A stretch of DNA of 64,000 bases from Zygnema cylindricum. Its lineage: Eukaryota; Streptophyta; Zygnematophyceae; Zygnematales; Zygnemataceae. The translations under genes were made by a program, and so were the position numbers. Below the pieces are notes generated by a model. That model made no database searches and was not told the origin of the DNA. It saw nothing but the letters and a program-made list of their open reading frames with translations. The first letter of the stretch is position 1, and each line of letters starts with the position of its first letter. Positions 34,668-46,119 of this stretch are shown here, one piece after another. The stretch covers positions 62,001 through 126,000 of the forward strand of contig JBBHKE010000230.1 in the NCBI GenBank assembly GCA_037447655.1. The letters are read 5' to 3'.

Positions 34668-35052
34668 GAATTTGGATTCACAGCTCGTAACATAAAGGCT
34701 TCAAGATTTCATGTAATCCCTGCATTTGCAAAAGTAAATGGAGGGAAAATACAGCGAAAAGATGTCAAAACTGTTTAATTCAATAACAGAAACTCCTGAT
34801 TGGTACAAAGGCACCCTACCTGCAACTTCAGTTAGTATCCATGCTCATAAAAGATGAAAGAGTCTTGACATATCCTTTCTTTAATTCAAATCCTGCATGT
34901 CACTCAAGACTACAAGGAGGTTAACAGGTTATTGTTCTTTTTCATTCTTTTTCATTGAATCATTTTCTTTTTCAAAGTTTGGCACTCGGTCATTGAAAAG
35001 CCAAGACCATGGTGGTCGACAACATTCACCCTTGAATCAACCCATAGTTCAG

Positions 35053-35254
35053 TACACCGCCCATCGATGTTAAAGTAAATCACTCTAATTCCAGGTCATG
35101 GAATATTTTGACACGAAATCATAAAATATTAAAATAGTGTTAATCAAGTAAGTGGCGCAAAATGAGCCACGATCCTAGACGTACTTAGTGCAGTTAATCT
35201 AAAACGTTGTTAACGCTAATAATTCATTAACCGTAATAGAGACGAGCAGTGTAC
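35053..35254. mobile_element. TACACCG-family TIR element, about 200 bp
   Basis: The left end TACACCGCCCATCGATGTTA and a right end complementary to GTACACTGCTCGTCTCTATTA are flanked on both sides by TTCAG, a likely 5-bp target duplication. It has no coding capacity. It is also present in copy B at 43021-43224, so it predates the duplication. Confidence 0.75.
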
Positions 35255-35533
35255 TTCAGTGGGTACACTTACCGTACATCGGCATTTCGCGTTTTTTTGA
35301 ATTTGAATCTTCAAGCGCTAGAGGCAATCGGTACCATACATTGTTGTCGGCTGCGCGGAGCCATCGGCCAGATCCAGCTTTAGAGAAGATTTCAAGTTTT
35401 GAACGATAATAGCAGTATTCAGTTTAGAGCGCCTAAGGACTACGCACTAAATTATTAAAAAAACATTTACCGCGGAGTTTTCCTATACAATACGTAATTT
35501 GGAGCTAAAAAACATTGATATGCACACCAACAG

Positions 35534-35751
35534 TACACCGTGAATCGCTATTAGTGTTAATGTTTTTTTTGCCACTTAAAACATCTTTTCTCCGTACACA
35601 CTTGTCCGATTTTCAAATTGAGACCGCCAATCGGAAGTTGAGTCTTGTCTTTCAATCGCAACCGTCAGATCCACAATCCGACAAGTGTGTACGGAGAAAG
35701 ATGTTTTAAGTGGCGAAAAAAATATTAACACTAATAGCGATACAGGGTGTA
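35534..35751. mobile_element. nested-palindrome TIR element, about 218 bp
   Basis: The outer arms TACACCGTGAATCGCTATTA and GGGTGTA-type right end enclose inner arms GCCACTTAAAACATCTTTTC and its near complement, so nearly the whole element can fold on itself. Copy B keeps only the 51-bp outer arms (43521-43571). A relative with the same inner arms lies at 63210-63433. Confidence 0.75.
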
Positions 35752-35778
35752 GTGAAAACGCCGTGTTGCGTTGAAACA

Positions 35779-36052
35779 TAGTCGAAAAGTAGGCGTTTTT
35801 ATGGTAGGCCTTTGGTCGGCGCCTTTATCGTAAGTTGTGTTATGGGCTTTTCATGTGATCTTCTTAGATCGCTACTTTGATCAGCGACCGTCCGATCGTC
35901 TGAATCTGACGGTGTAATTAAAATTGTTTGGTCCGAATGTTTTAATTGGTCCGAATAGGTCCGAATACAATATGGGTCTTAAGGTCATATTGTATGTTTT
36001 GCATACAATAGGCATATTGTATGGGCCTACTTTCACCTACTTTTTAACTATG
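35779..36052. mobile_element. AAAAGTAGG-family TIR element, copy 1
   Basis: The ends are TAGTCGAAAAGTAGGCG on the left and, on the complement, CATAGTTAAAAAGTAGGTG on the right. It contains ATTGTATGGGCCTAC and the motif TCAGCGACCGTCCGATCGTC, both shared in inverse orientation with 38152-38697. It is absent from copy B, so it is an insertion specific to copy A or was lost in B. No coding region is present. Confidence 0.75.
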
Positions 36053-36105
36053 GTTTAAATCCTCCTGTTGAAAATCGCATCGCCTCGAGCAGATGGGCCA
36101 TGCAC

Positions 36106-36734
36106 CAGAGGTCGCAAACGGTCAACCGAAACCGTGACCGACCATTAACCGACCGCCCGCGCCGGATCCGGAATGGATTCGGTTGCCAAATTTTGGGGGT
36201 CGGGCGGTTGCGGTCGGTTGATTCACCAGAAAAAAAACAAATGGTCGGTTACGGTCGGTTAACCAAAAAACCAAAAAAAATGAAAATTTTGTATTGTCCT
36301 TACAATCCAACATTATTATACTTTGTACTCTTTGGTATCGTGGAAGTACGTGAAATCATGATTAGCGTCGCAAATCTGACACGGTCGTAACACTATTCAT
36401 TTCGCAAATCTTAGGGAACGCGACAAAGCGTCGCAATCTGACGCGGTAGTAAACAATATTCATTTCGCAAATCTTAGGGAACGCGACAAATCATAATTAT
36501 TGGCTTATTCATACGTCGTACATTTATTAATTTTGTACTTTTTCAGTTACGGGCGAGCACGTTTAGTCGCGAGAAATCGATTTTCGGTTAACTTTTATTT
36601 CCGTAAACGCCGGTCGGTTAACGGTTAACAATTTTGGAGCGTGACATAAATCGGTCAGGCGGAGGATACTCAGGTTTTGAAAAAAAAAAACGGTCGGTTT
36701 CGGTTATGTAAAATTTTGACTTTTGCGACCTGTG
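36106..36734. mobile_element. hAT-like non-autonomous element, about 630 bp
   Basis: The ends CAGAGGTCGCAAA and, on the complement, CACAGGTCGCAAAAG are flanked by CCATGCAC and CCACGCAA, an 8-bp near-duplication as expected for hAT. Copy B has an uninterrupted site at the same place (near 43635-43650). The interior is built of repeated CGGTCGGTT/AACCGACCG blocks, with no transposase frame. Confidence 0.7.
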
Positions 36735-36959
36735 CCACGCAACCAATTGCCGATGCGGGTGACGTGGCAGATAATGTCACGTGATACAGTTCCCTGACGA
36801 TTTTCTTTTCGTTTGGAGGCGTTTGTCAGTTGTCACGCATCCCAGTTAGCCTGTGCCTTGTGGCCTCAACTATATGACTCTGTAGCTCTTTCGCGGCCGG
36901 ATGTGGATACTAAAACAAAAGTAAAAAAAGACCCCGCGCATCGTCGCCTACAAGGGCGA

Positions 36960-37459
36960 TCAATATGTATCTATAGCTCATAAAAACAGAAAAAACAGCC
37001 CTCTCCGTACCATGTACTCGATTGTGCCCGTTGTTTTTTGTGGTAACATTGTTTTGGCGAACCCAACCTCGATTACATTTGTTGGTCAAGCGGCCCAACA
37101 TGTTGCAGTGGTCGTGTGTGATGCGACAAAGACGAAGGAGCGCTATTTTGCACATCATGACAATACTTTTATTAAGATGGTGGTCGAGATATTTGGTTGT
37201 TCGTAAGTTGCTTTGAATGAGTTCCTCTGTAGTTGTGGTTGGCATTCTTTCGAGAGAAGGGGCCCTTGAAGCCCTCCCCGTTCGGTCCTTACTTCTTTTT
37301 ATGGTCATCGTTTATCGGTGGCTTTATAGCAAGTGCAAGCTTCGATCCTCCTTGGACCAGCTATTGCAATTATGAATCTTCAGCGTGTTCCGAAACTCCC
37401 ACAACGTGCCCCGCCAAGCTTACGGAACTTAAGGGGTTGTTTTTTGTAGCTCTATAGCT
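36960..37459 (+). pseudogene. fragment of the LINE 3' coding end (copy A)
   Basis: Plus-strand frames read GNIVLANPTSITF, KERYFAHHDN, KMVVEIFGCS, then a stop, then HSFERRGPLKPS and ELKGLFFVAL. This matches the C-terminal endonuclease region of the element at 62450-62870 (DIVLANPTSTT, MVVEIFGCLG, LSFERRGPGA). A stop replaces part of the protein. It is old, since it is also present in copy B at 43915-44323. Confidence 0.82.
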
Positions 37460-37966
37460 ATGATGACTGTGGGGTAGATAGTGTTGATTTGTGTACACTA
37501 TTCTCTTGTCGCATTTGTGCTTGTTTATTCCTTTCAATGTTGTAGTTGGCATGCATGTGCTTCTCCATTCAGTTTGCTTCCCTTCGCATTCAACTTTTCG
37601 ATTTCGTCTTTGCAATTCACATTTTTTTTCCCCATGTAGGCAAATGGTTTGCCAACGTGCTTTCTTCATAAAGTCTTATATACTTATTCATTATAATGTA
37701 AAAATATAAGTAAATTAATAGCCCCATGATGATATGTATGGTTGCAACTAGTGTTGGGTATCGGGTAAATTCATATTGTGATAATTTCGATATTCGAGAT
37801 ATCGAATATCGATCGAGCAGACTCCTCGATACATCGTACCGGGACCAACATAAATTATCGCGATATATATCAAAAAAAATGGGTGTCCGTACAAGTAAAG
37901 TACGGGAAACCGTAAGGAAAAACGTACAGACCCCCCCCCCACCCCCACCCACTAAGCGCACGTCAC

Positions 37967-38151
<185 letters not shown>

Positions 38152-38697
38152 TAGTTTAAAAGTAGGTGAAAGTAGGCCCATACAATATGCCTATTGTATG
38201 CAAAACATACAATATGCCCTTAAGACCCATATTGTATCGGTCGAAAAATGAAAAAAAATAGTTACAGGGTTGAGTTGCACATCGATCGATAGAGAATTAA
38301 ACGTCATGTCTAAATTTTGAAAAAAAATCGGACAAAAAAAACAATTTCTGTGAGTTTTGAGGTAAAACTTATTTAAACCGTTAGATTCAGACGATCGGAC
38401 GGTCTCTGATCAAAGTAGTAATCTAAGAAGATCACATGAAAAGCCCATAATACAACTTACGATAGGACTATCTGTCATATTAGCGTCTGCAATTTTGAAC
38501 GTCTGCGTGTTTTAGTTCGCTACAAAATTTCGTTCGTTGGCGTGCGCTGAACTATGATCATACGTCAGATTCGTACGTCCGTACAAGAGTGTCCACAACA
38601 AACACCCATACAGTATGCCTACTCTACGCGAGTTTAGTGCCAAGTTTTGTGCGCCTACCAAAGGCCTACCATAAAAACGCCTACTTTTGAACTATGA
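38152..38697. mobile_element. AAAAGTAGG-family TIR element, copy 2
   Basis: The ends ATAGTTTAAAAGTAGGTG and, on the complement, ATAGTTCAAAAGTAGGCG are flanked by TATATC/GATATA-type sequence of the TA array. It is opposite in orientation to 35779-36052, with which it shares both ends and interior blocks. It is about 546 bp, twice the length of copy 1, and has no coding region. Confidence 0.78.
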
Positions 38698-39596
38698 TAT
38701 ATATCGCATAAATATCCGGATATTTAGCTTCTCGGTACATGGATTCGATATATCGATTATCAAATACCTAAAATTTGATATATATCGAATATTGGTAATA
38801 GGTCTTCAATACCCAACACCAGTTACAACTATTCACATGTCTCACTTACACATTTCTTTGAGACTATGTTGGATAGCCTTGTAAACGACGAGTGACTTTT
38901 TCCTTTAAATGACTGTTATGACACACACAATCACCTTATGGAGCTTGTAGATTTGGCTAGTAGGTGTTGATTGCCTTCATCCAACCTGATGTAATTGTTG
39001 TATATCTCTTTGTCGACATCGTCGTCTTAGGCTTGACTTGACTTGTTCATGGGCCCCCTAATGGACTCTATAGTAGTGCCAATGATGAATAAACTGAAAT
39101 GGCTGAAATGTTCCCATCCCCATAAATACTACAGCATAACCCCAAATTACGGATCCTGTTGAAATGCATCCAATTTTACTAAAAGACTATTTCAGTCAGC
39201 ATATACGTGTCCTTCCTCTATGCAATCACCGAGACTTACCCAACATTGCAGATACAACCAATGCTTTACTGTGTTTTCTAGCTTCCTAATAAAAAAAAAT
39301 ATACCAGTACATACACCTCTTTAGAACTATTCATCAAAGGCATGATTAAGGAATTGAAACAATCTAGACCAACTCAAATTAGCTAATAAAATGAACTTTT
39401 AGGCATGCAGTTCCTAAAAAAAAGAAAATGGGATTAGAAGATTGAAACGGGGAAAAAAAACCACTAAGCAGCAAAAGAAAATACAGGAAAGTTCGGCACC
39501 CAAATTGCATAAAATGCCACCATGAAATCTGAAATGTTTTGAGTGAAATTAACCCAACCAGGGAAATAGCTTCCTGAACCAGTTGGACCAGGAAAA

Positions 39597-39785
39597 ATCG
39601 AGGAAAAAGGGAGGAGGAAGGAGGGAGGAGGAAGGAGGAGGAGGAAGGAGGAGGAGGAAGAAGGGGGAAGAGAGGAAGGAGGGAGGAAGGAGAGGAGGAA
39701 GGAGGGAGGAAGGAGAGGAGGAAGGAGGGAGGAGGAAGGAGGGAGGAAGAAGGAAAAAGGAAAAAGGAAAAAGGGAGGAAGGAAG
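39597..39785 (+). repeat. GGAGGAA purine tract (copy A)
   Basis: About 185 bp of strand-asymmetric GGAGGAAGGAGG repeats, a mirror-repeat sequence capable of triplex structure. The long Ser/Pro/Leu frames on the minus strand (39379-39858) are artefacts of it. Its twin lies at 45375-45563. Confidence 0.93.
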
Positions 39786-40341
39786 TTCGAAGGTAAGCTT
39801 CAAGGGTCCAATAAAAAGCCCTTAAAAGACCTTGACCAAAAAACCTTAAAAACCGCATTGCATAAACAAACTTGAATTATTTTTATCGGTTTTTGACGAA
39901 ACAAAATCGGTCATTCCTTTGAGTCTACCAGCTTTCAACTCATCTCCATGTCAGTAATCCCCTCACTCCCTTGTGTGCATCTGGTACGACTCTCTCTCCC
40001 TCTCCCATATCTTCCTAATTGCCTCCTCCCACCTCTCCCATCCTCCCCAACCTTTCTCACAAATCAATTATGTCCCCTCTTTGTCACTCTCCCTCTCACC
40101 CTCACTCTCACTTGTGAGCATCCGGTGCAGCTGCCCCTTCTACCTTCCTCACCAACCACTCTATGCACTCCCCTCCCTCTCTTCCTCCCCACTTCACCAA
40201 TCGTAGTAAAGGCGGTTTACTTCAATTTTTCGCTACGTGGACAAAAAGTCGATGTAAGGGGCAATCCATTTTCCTTTTAATGACCGCCGATTTAAATGGT
40301 CGTTTCAGCATTTTTGCATTACTAAATTGCATGCTGTTGAT

Positions 40342-42640
40342 TTATGAATTTAAGCTGTACTTATACTTGCATTTCACACATTCAAAGAAAACAGTTTGAC
40401 CTTCGTCCGCTGAGCGCAACTGCAACCACAAAAGCAATTTCAAAAAAATGTCAAATTATCGAGTGTGGCAGCAAAAAGATTTAGCGTTTAGAAAAAAACA
40501 ATTACTACTAATAATGTTATTATGTGCTCAGAGGGCGAAAAAAATCGGGATGGCATTAGTGTTAATAATGATGGTAGAAGTTTAATGTTGTGTAAATTGT
40601 CATTATTACTACTATCCTAACGATTGTAGTTCGAAGAAGCCAGTTCAGACTTTCACGTTTTTGCGGCATTTCAAACTGGCATCAAACACACAAAAGGAGT
40701 ATGTCCTAAAAGGCCACTTCTTATCTATGTTTATTTCTGGACAAAAATGACTATCTGCATTATATGAAAGTGACAAAACTGCACAGAATTATTTGTTTTA
40801 ACTCAGCATAGAGCGATAAGAATTCATCATTAACTGAAGTTCTGTGGAAAAGGAAAAAGAAAAAAGTTTAAAGAAGAAAGGAAACTCTTATGCACCGAGG
40901 AAATAATTTTAAGGTTTTCAGTCACAAAAACTGTATCACTAGAAAAGAAGTCCTAAACACCTCAAGTCTGTAACCTTATGTCCAAAAACAGCTTTCAGAA
41001 TTTTCGTACTTGTGTCTTTGATGTACTTGCGTACGTCTAGGGCCTTACCTTCCTTGTTCTGGTTAAAATTGCTCCTCAGTACTGGACTCTCGTCGTTACT
41101 TCGAATTGATTTTTCAACGGACACAAAACAATGAAAACGTTTTGTTCACTAGGTACAACACGATTAAATTTCTTTAAAAAAGAACAATTTGTTAACAGCT
41201 TATAAGACTTATTGGACATACATCGTGATATTAATACTCATATTAACCAATATCTACTATTTTCTTGCAAAATTGCATTGCCAAAATTTGTGGTGTGTTA
41301 AAGGATGGCATAAAATTGTACCTGCATATAATTTTAAAAGCACCATGAGTCACGCGCTTACTGGTAAAAGGAACTAGCGTACGTATGTGCAGCTCTTGCA
41401 TACTATCGTAAATTCATTGGTAATGCCACCAAATTGATGATCGATACTATCTTATTGTGCATATTGGCTCTGTCATACATCCTACATATACAACACTACA
41501 ATTCAAGTAACAAACCACCACAAGAACAAAAGCATTTTAAACAACATTTCTTTACACTGACTTCATATTATTTAATAAACTGCAATATGTGCACACACCA
41601 TATATTATACTCTAGAAGTTGTGTGCACACCTTATCCAGCACATCGTTCACACACTTACCTGTATACATCTTATACAACTTATACCTGTGTCCACATTAT
41701 ATGTACGCCTTAAGAACATTTTCATAACCAGCAGCATATCAAACAATTTCAGACACTTCAAACGAAAGTTATGGTTGTACCTGCATAGTATAGTACTCCA
41801 TCTCCGGATGACCACAGCTAGGACAATTTTCCTTCACCTGCTCGCAAAAGCCACCCCATTCCACCTCCAGCGTGAATTCAGGAGATCGCAGCTGAAGCAG
41901 CTTACAACTCCTTACAAGTTGTGGTTGCAATGCCAACAAAAGAAGAGCAAGAGAAATTAGACTATTGTTCAAAAATATGTCAGCCCAACATGGGTTCTGG
42001 AAGATTGCATTAAAAAGAGTGATAACCCTTGAGACAGGCATCTACATCACATCCAAAGGAGAGAGCTACGTTCATCATGTGAGCAAAGAAGGGCCTCTAA
42101 GTTTCATACAAAAGCTGCTCATGCCATAAAGGCAAAGTTAGTGTTCAACTGAACAACCTCATTAAACAAAACAGAATCAGGCGTTTTAGCAAAAACTAAA
42201 AAGAAAAACTGATCGTACCTTGGCACGCTCCTTTCCACCGCCATCTTCCCCAGCTTTAGCAGCTGCATCTGCTGCCAGTGGGACCAAGGGCTCTATGCCG
42301 TATCGCCGCATGAAGTCCTGACCCAGCAGCGGTTGGCTTTAATGTGTGACAAATTAGAGCAAAATCCAGCTTTTATTGTTAAGATATGTTCCATTATTAG
42401 AAACAATAAATTGAAGATGTCCGAATCCATGACTCTTCCCTCGTACAAGTGAACAGCAAAGACACATCTAAACAATTTTGATCACAAAAACTAAGTACAT
42501 TACTGGCCAGTATCCATAGCAATAGCGTACGTGTAATCACCCTATAATATGGAATCTAAACCGAAAAATGAGATCCCGGGAATGGCAGTCAAAGCAACAC
42601 TTACCTCCTTGAAAACGGATATTGTCTTGAATGGATCCAT
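40342..42640 (-). CDS. possible chimeric gene: duplicated first exon joined to RPA12 exons 3-5
   Basis: Minus strand: exon 42605-42640 ([12 protein letters not shown], donor AAGGAG/GTAAGT) comes from the duplicated 5' end of the unrecognised gene. Exons 42219-42317, 41781-41837 and 40342-40419 are RPA12 exons 3-5 from copy A, with acceptors and donors intact. The first exon ends in phase 0 and RPA12 exon 3 starts in phase 0, so splicing over a 287-bp intron that spans the duplication junction (42495/42496) gives an open 89-codon protein. That protein would keep the C-terminal zinc ribbon ([28 protein letters not shown]) without the N-terminal one. The promoter and upstream leader are duplicated too (copy B, to about 43.5 kb). 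Sequence and phase are seen; expression is inferred. If it is not expressed, the RPA12 exons here are an orphan gene fragment. Confidence 0.5.
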
Positions 42641-43020
42641 GAATTTGGATTCACAGCTCGTAACATAAAGGCTTCAAGATTTTATGTAATCCCTGCATTG
42701 GCAAACGTAAATGGAGGGAAAATACAGCGAAACAATGTCAAAACTGTTTAATTCAATAAGAGAAACTCCTTATTGGTACAAAGTCACCCTACCTACAACT
42801 TCAGTTAGTATCCATGCGCATAAAAGATGAAAGAGCCTTGACATATCCTTTCTTTAATTCAAATCCTGCATGTCACTCAAGACTACGAGATTAACAGGCA
42901 ATTGTTCTTTTTCATTCTTTTTCATTGAATCATTTTCTTTTTCAATGTTAGGTACTCGGTCTTTGAAAAGCCAAGACCATAGTGCCGACAACATTCACCT
43001 TGAATCAACCCATAGTTCAG

Positions 43021-43224
43021 TACACCGCCCATCGATGTTAAAGTAAATCACTCTAATTCCAGGTCATGGAATATTTTGACACGAAATTATAAAACATTAA
43101 AATAGTATTAATCAAGTAAGTGGCGCAAAGTGAGCCACGATCCTAGACGTACTTAGTGCAGTTAGTCCAAAACGTTGTTATCGCTAAATATTCATTTTAA
43201 ACGCAATAGAGACGAGCAGTGTAC
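43021..43224. mobile_element. TACACCG-family TIR element (copy B counterpart)
   Basis: It is the counterpart of 35053-35254, with the same ends and TTCAG flanks and several substitutions. Confidence 0.75.
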
Positions 43225-43520
43225 TTCAGTGGGGGTACACTTACCAGTTACCGTACATCAGCATTTCGCGTTTTTTTGAATTTGAATCTTCAGGCGCTAG
43301 AGGCAATCGGTACCATACATTGTTGTCGGATGCGCGGAGCCATCGGCCAGATCCAGCTTTAGGGAAGATTTCAAGTTTTGAACGATAATAGGAGTATTCA
43401 GTTTAGAGCGCCAAAGGACTACGCACTAAATTATTAAAAAAGTAAAAAACCATTTGCCGCGGAGTTTTCCTATACAATACGCAATTTGGAGCTAAAAAAC
43501 ATTGATATGCACACCAACAG

Positions 43521-43571
43521 TACACCGTGAGTCGCTATTACTGTTAAACACTAATAGCGATACAGGGTGTA
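43521..43571. mobile_element. 51-bp remnant of a TIR element (outer arms only)
   Basis: TACACCGTGAGTCGCTATTA is joined through a few bases to CACTAATAGCGATACAGGG and TGTA. These are the two outer arms of the element at 35534-35751 without the core. Because a relative at 63210-63433 has the core, an internal deletion here is more likely than a core insertion in copy A. Confidence 0.65.
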
Positions 43572-43914
43572 GTGAAAACGCCGTGTTGCGTTTGAAACTT
43601 CGAATCCTCCTGTTGAAAATCGCATCGCCTCGAGCAGATGGGCGATGCAGCCAAATTGCCGATGCGGCTCACGTGGCAGATAATGTCACGTGACACAGTT
43701 CCCTGACGATTCTTTTTTCGTTTGGAGGCGTTTGTCACGCATCCCAGTTAGCCTGTGGCCTCAACTATAGACGCTCTAGCTCTTTCGCGGCCGGATGTGG
43801 ATACTAAAACAAGAGTAAAAAAAGACCCCGCCCATCGTCGCCTACAGGGGCGATAAATATGTATCTATAGCTCATAATAACGGAAAAAACAGCCCTCTCC
43901 GTGCCATGTACTCG

Positions 43915-44323
43915 ATTGTGCCCGTCGTTTTTTGTGGTAACATTGTTTTGGCGAACCCAACCTCTGTTGCAGTGGTCGTGTGTGATGCGACAAAGACGAA
44001 GGAGCGTTATTTTGCACAGCGTGACAATGCTTTTATTAAGATGGAGGTCGAGATATTTGGTTGTTCGTAAGTTGCTTTGAATGAGTTCCTCTGTAGTTGT
44101 GGTTGGCATTCGTTCGAGAGAAGGGGCCCTTGAAGCCCTCCCAGTTCGGTCCTTACTTCTTTTTATGGTCATTGTTTATCGGTGGCTTTACAGCAAGTGC
44201 AAGCTTCGATCCTCCTTCGATCAGCTATTGCAATTATGAATCTTCAGCGTGTTCCGAAACTCCCACAACTTGCCCCACCAAGCTTGAGGAACTTAAGGGG
44301 TTGTTTTTTGTAGCTCTATAGGT
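43915..44323 (+). pseudogene. fragment of the LINE 3' coding end (copy B)
   Basis: This is the same fragment as 36960-37459 with a further deletion after GNIVLANPTS. It retains KERYFAQRDN, EVEIFGCS, a stop, HSFERRGPLKPS and ELKGLFFVAL. Confidence 0.8.
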
Positions 44324-45374
44324 ATGATGAGGGTGGGGTAGATAGTGTTCATTTGGGTACACTATTCTCTTGTCGCATTTGTGCTTGTTTATTCCTTTCA
44401 ATGTTGTAGTTGGCATGCCCGTGCTTCTCCATTCAGTTTGCTTCCCTTCGCATTCAACTTTTCGATTTTGTCTTTGCAATTCATATTTTTTTTCCCCATG
44501 TAGGCAGATGGTTTGACAACGTGCTTTCTTCATAAAGTCTTATATACTTATTCATAATAATGTAAAAATATAAGTAAATTAATAGCCCCATGATGATATG
44601 TAAGGAGAATTCACATGTCTCACTTACACATTTCTTTGAGACTATGTTGGATAGCCTTGTAAACGACGAGTGACTTTTTCCTTTAAATGACTGTTATGAC
44701 ACACACAATCACCTTATGGAGCTTGTAGATTTGGCTAGTAGGTGTTGATTGCCTTCATCCAACCTGATGTAATTGTTGTATATCTCTTTGTCGACATCGT
44801 CGTCTTAGGCTTGACTTGACTTGTTCATGGGCCCCCTAATGGACTCTATAGTAGTGCCAATGATGAATAAACTGAAATGGCTGAAATGTTCCCATCCCCA
44901 TAAATACTACAGCATAACCCCAAATTACAGATCCTGTTGAAATGCATCCAATTTTACTAAAAGACTATTTCAGTCAGCATATACGTGTCCTTCCTCTATG
45001 CATTCACCGAGGCTTACCCAACATTGCAGATACAACCAATGCTTTACTGTGTTTTCTAGCTTCCTAATAAAAAAAAATATACCAGTACATACACCTCTTT
45101 AGAACTATTCATCAAAGGCATGATTAAGGAATTGAAACAATCTAGACCAACTCAAATTAGCTAATAAAATGAACTTTTAGGCATGCAGTTCCTAAAAAAA
45201 AGAAAATGGGATTAGAAGATTGAAACGGGGAAAAAAAACCACTAAGCAGCAAAAGAAAATACAGGAAAGTTCGGCACCCAAATTGCATAAAATGCCACCA
45301 TGAAATCTGAAATGTTTTGAGTGAAATTAACCCAACCAGGGAAATAGCTTCCTGAACCAGTTGGACCAGGAAAA

Positions 45375-45563
45375 ATCGAGGAAAAAGGGAGGAGGAAGGA
45401 GGGAGGAGGAAGGAGGAGGAGGAAGGAGGAGGAGGAAGAAGGGGGGAGAGAGGAAGGAGGGAGGAAGGAGAGGAGGAAGGAGGGAGGAAGGAGAGGAGGA
45501 AGGAGGGAGGAGGAAGGAGGGAGGAAGAAGGAAAAAGGAAAAAGGAAAAAGGGAGGAAGGAAG
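45375..45563 (+). repeat. GGAGGAA purine tract (copy B)
   Basis: It is the near-identical twin of 39597-39785 at an offset of 5,778. Such identity in an unstable repeat supports a very recent common origin or homogenisation of this part. Confidence 0.92.
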
Positions 45564-46119
45564 TTCGAAGGTAAGCTTCAAGGGTCCAATAAAAAGCCCT
45601 TAAAAGACCTTGACCAAAAAACCTTGAAAACCGCATTGCATAAACAAACTTGAATTATTTTTATCGGTTTTTGACGAAACAAAATCGGTCATTCCTTTGA
45701 GTCTACCAGCTTTCAACTCATCTCCATGTCAGTAATCCCCTCACTCCCTTGTGTGCATCTGGTACGACTCTCTCTCCCTCTCCCATATCTTCCTAATTGC
45801 CTCCTCCCACCTCTCCCATCCTCCCCAACCTTTCTCACAAATCAATTATGTCCCCTCTTTGTCACTCTCCCTCTCACCCTCACTCTCACTTGTGAGCATC
45901 CGGTGCAACTGCCCCTTCTACCTTCCTCACCAACCACTCTATGCACTCCCCTCCCTCTCTTCCTCCCCACTTCACCAATCGTAGTAAAGGCGGTTTACTT
46001 CAATTTTTCGCTACGTGGACAAAAAGTCGATGTAAGGGGCAATCCATTTTCCTTTTAATGACCGCCGATTTAAATGGTCGTTTCAGCATTTTTGCATTAC
46101 TAAATTGCATGCTGTTGAT

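Noticed and set aside
39379-39858. 159-codon Ser/Pro/Leu protein on the minus strand (and its twin at 45157-45636)
   Set aside because: The frame is created by the GGAGGAA purine tract; the flanking parts have no recognisable protein sequence.
40939-41124. Minus-strand frame with [19 protein letters not shown], also at 46717-46902
   Set aside because: It first looked like an RPA12 exon, but it is out of place between exons 4 and 5 with no zinc-ribbon residues; the true last exon ([13 protein letters not shown]) is at 40342-40419/46120-46197.
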